NCBI GenBank assembly: GCA_951800675.1 | Contig: CATOKC010000164.1 | Location: 1 to 6,187, forward strand | DNA length: 6,187 nt | Source of the DNA: an uncultured Oscillibacter sp. | GTDB lineage: Bacteria; Bacillota_A; Clostridia; Oscillospirales; Oscillospiraceae | Reading direction: 5' to 3' | Part shown: positions 5,281 to 6,187 of the stretch, in pieces | Layout of the letters: each line of letters opens with the position of its first letter | How positions within the stretch are numbered: the stretch's first letter is position 1 | Notes under the pieces: generated by a model | Database searches by the model: none | The model's input: the letters and a program-made list of their open reading frames with translations, nothing else | Told to the model about the DNA's origin: nothing | Made by a program: the position numbers and the translations under genes

Positions 5281-6187
5281 ATGAAATTGCTGCAAAAACG
5301 CCCGGTGGCGGCGGTCATTATGGTCCTGGCCATTCTGGCGGGCATAGCCCTGGGGCAGGCAAAGAAGCCCACGGTAGAGGCCGCCCTCACCGGGGACTTC
5401 CTGTATCTCGTCCACAACGAGGGCGGGGTAATCTCCCAGGACACCGCCGAATACATCGAGGCCATGAACGCCTCCCTCTTCGCCCAAACCGGGGCCCAGA
5501 TCGCCGTGGACGTGGTGCGGACCACCGGGAGCGAGGACATCATGGACTACGCCGAGCGGACCCTGAATGAGCTGGGCGTGGGCTCCCGGGAGCGAAACAA
5601 CGGCATTTTGCTGGTGCTGGCCCTGGAGAACGAGTACAACGGCCTGCCGGACGGGGATTACGTCATTGCCTGGGGCGGCGGCTTTACCTCCGGACAGCAG
5701 GACCGGCTGGAGGATATCCTCTACAGCACCCTGGAGGATTACTTTGCCGCCAAGCGTTACGATGATGGGGTCCGGTATACCTTCCGCTCACTGACGGATT
5801 ATCTGGAAAGCGTCTATCACGTCCACGTTACCACGACGCCTCCGGCCCCGGCGGCCATGGGCAGCTATCAGACCATCTCCGGCGGCTATCAGTCCACCGG
5901 CGCGGCGGTGGCTGTTGGGAGCGTTGTCACCGGGCTGGTGGCGCTGGTGATTCTCCTGTTTGTCCTCTGGGTGGCGCTGGACGGAATACGCTACCGAAGC
6001 TACCGGCGGCGGTATTACGGGCCCACGGTCATCGGCATACCAAGACCTGTGTACTATCCTGTGTTCTGGGGCCGTCCCCGGCGTCCCCGGCGGCCTCCTC
6101 CGCCGCCTTCCAGAAGGCCCGGCGGACCGGGCGGTCCCGGGGGCTTCGGCGGCTTTGGCGGGGGCTCCTTCGGCGGCGGCGCGAGAC
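5281..6187 (+). CDS. Membrane-anchored TPM-domain protein (YgcG type), 3' end outside window
   Basis: The frame opens at 5281 and stays open to the right edge: 302 complete residues and no stop. An N-terminal hydrophobic segment (about 9-25) after MKLLQKR acts as signal peptide or anchor. A TPM domain (about 36-180) follows, showing GGVIS at 48-52, TGAQIAVDVV in the central strand, and the ERNNGILLVLALE segment near 105-117. A short Thr/Pro/Ser linker (183-206) leads to a second membrane helix (about 208-233), then an Arg/Tyr-rich and Arg/Pro-rich stretch (237-280) and a Gly/Phe-rich tail (281 on), as is usual in YgcG-like proteins. TPM domains have been tied to phosphatase activity in plants and to membrane-protein assembly in bacteria; the role here is unknown. 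AGAGGA at 5267-5272 is 8 nt before the ATG, inside the end of xre. The spacing implies one transcript with xre. Confidence 0.9.
   Translation, partial: MKLLQKRPVAAVIMVLAILAGIALGQAKKPTVEAALTGDFLYLVHNEGGVISQDTAEYIEAMNASLFAQTGAQIAVDVVRTTGSEDIMDYAERTLNELGVGSRERNNGILLVLALENEYNGLPDGDYVIAWGGGFTSGQQDRLEDILYSTLEDYFAAKRYDDGVRYTFRSLTDYLESVYHVHVTTTPPAPAAMGSYQTISGGYQSTGAAVAVGSVVTGLVALVILLFVLWVALDGIRYRSYRRRYYGPTVIGIPRPVYYPVFWGRPRRPRRPPPPPSRRPGGPGGPGGFGGFGGGSFGGGAR

Noticed and set aside
4929..5543. 204-residue minus-strand frame over xre and the TPM gene start
   Set aside because: Antisense to two well-supported genes and spans the divergent promoter region; a chance open frame.

Overview
The window looks like chromosomal DNA from a high-GC, low-G+C-phylum Firmicute of the gut Oscillospiraceae type (Flavonifractor/Oscillibacter-like). 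This is inferred from strong GGAGG ribosome binding sites, GC-rich codon use, a clostridial-type ArgRS, a DUF6512-like membrane protein, and an xpaC/telA pair. No ribosomal RNA or other phylogenetic marker is present, so the genus is not fixed.

Layout. (1) 1-1352: 3' three quarters of argS, running in from the left edge. (2) 1353-1494: intergenic stretch dominated by a 60-nt stepped hairpin whose 3' arm contains the ribosome binding site of the next gene. (3) 1495-2028: five-helix membrane protein resembling DUF6512, closed by a perfect palindromic terminator. (4) 2090-4660: a four-gene transcription unit behind a clear sigma-A promoter: xpaC-like, a 125-aa four-helix membrane protein, a 68-aa two-helix membrane protein, and telA/yaaN. 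The last three are closely spaced or overlapping. (5) 4677-4719: a palindromic element between convergent genes. (6) 4721-4969, minus strand: a small helical protein of DUF6809-like appearance, divergent from (7) a 78-aa Xre-type regulator at 5040-5276. The AT-rich gap between them holds overlapping promoters and an inverted repeat that is probably the Xre operator. (8) 5281-end: a membrane-anchored TPM-domain protein 4 bp behind xre, still open at the right edge.

How it fits together. XpaC and TelA/YaaN are an established gene pair in Firmicutes, associated with tellurite or cell-envelope stress phenotypes but with no settled biochemical activity. Here the pair is split by two small integral membrane proteins that appear to share a two-helix unit and have almost identical translation-initiation sites. 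That four-gene module is the best candidate for a poorly described membrane or envelope system. The xre-TPM pair with the divergent small gene forms a second, independently regulated unit. Nothing in the window is a CRISPR array, insertion sequence, tRNA or rRNA.
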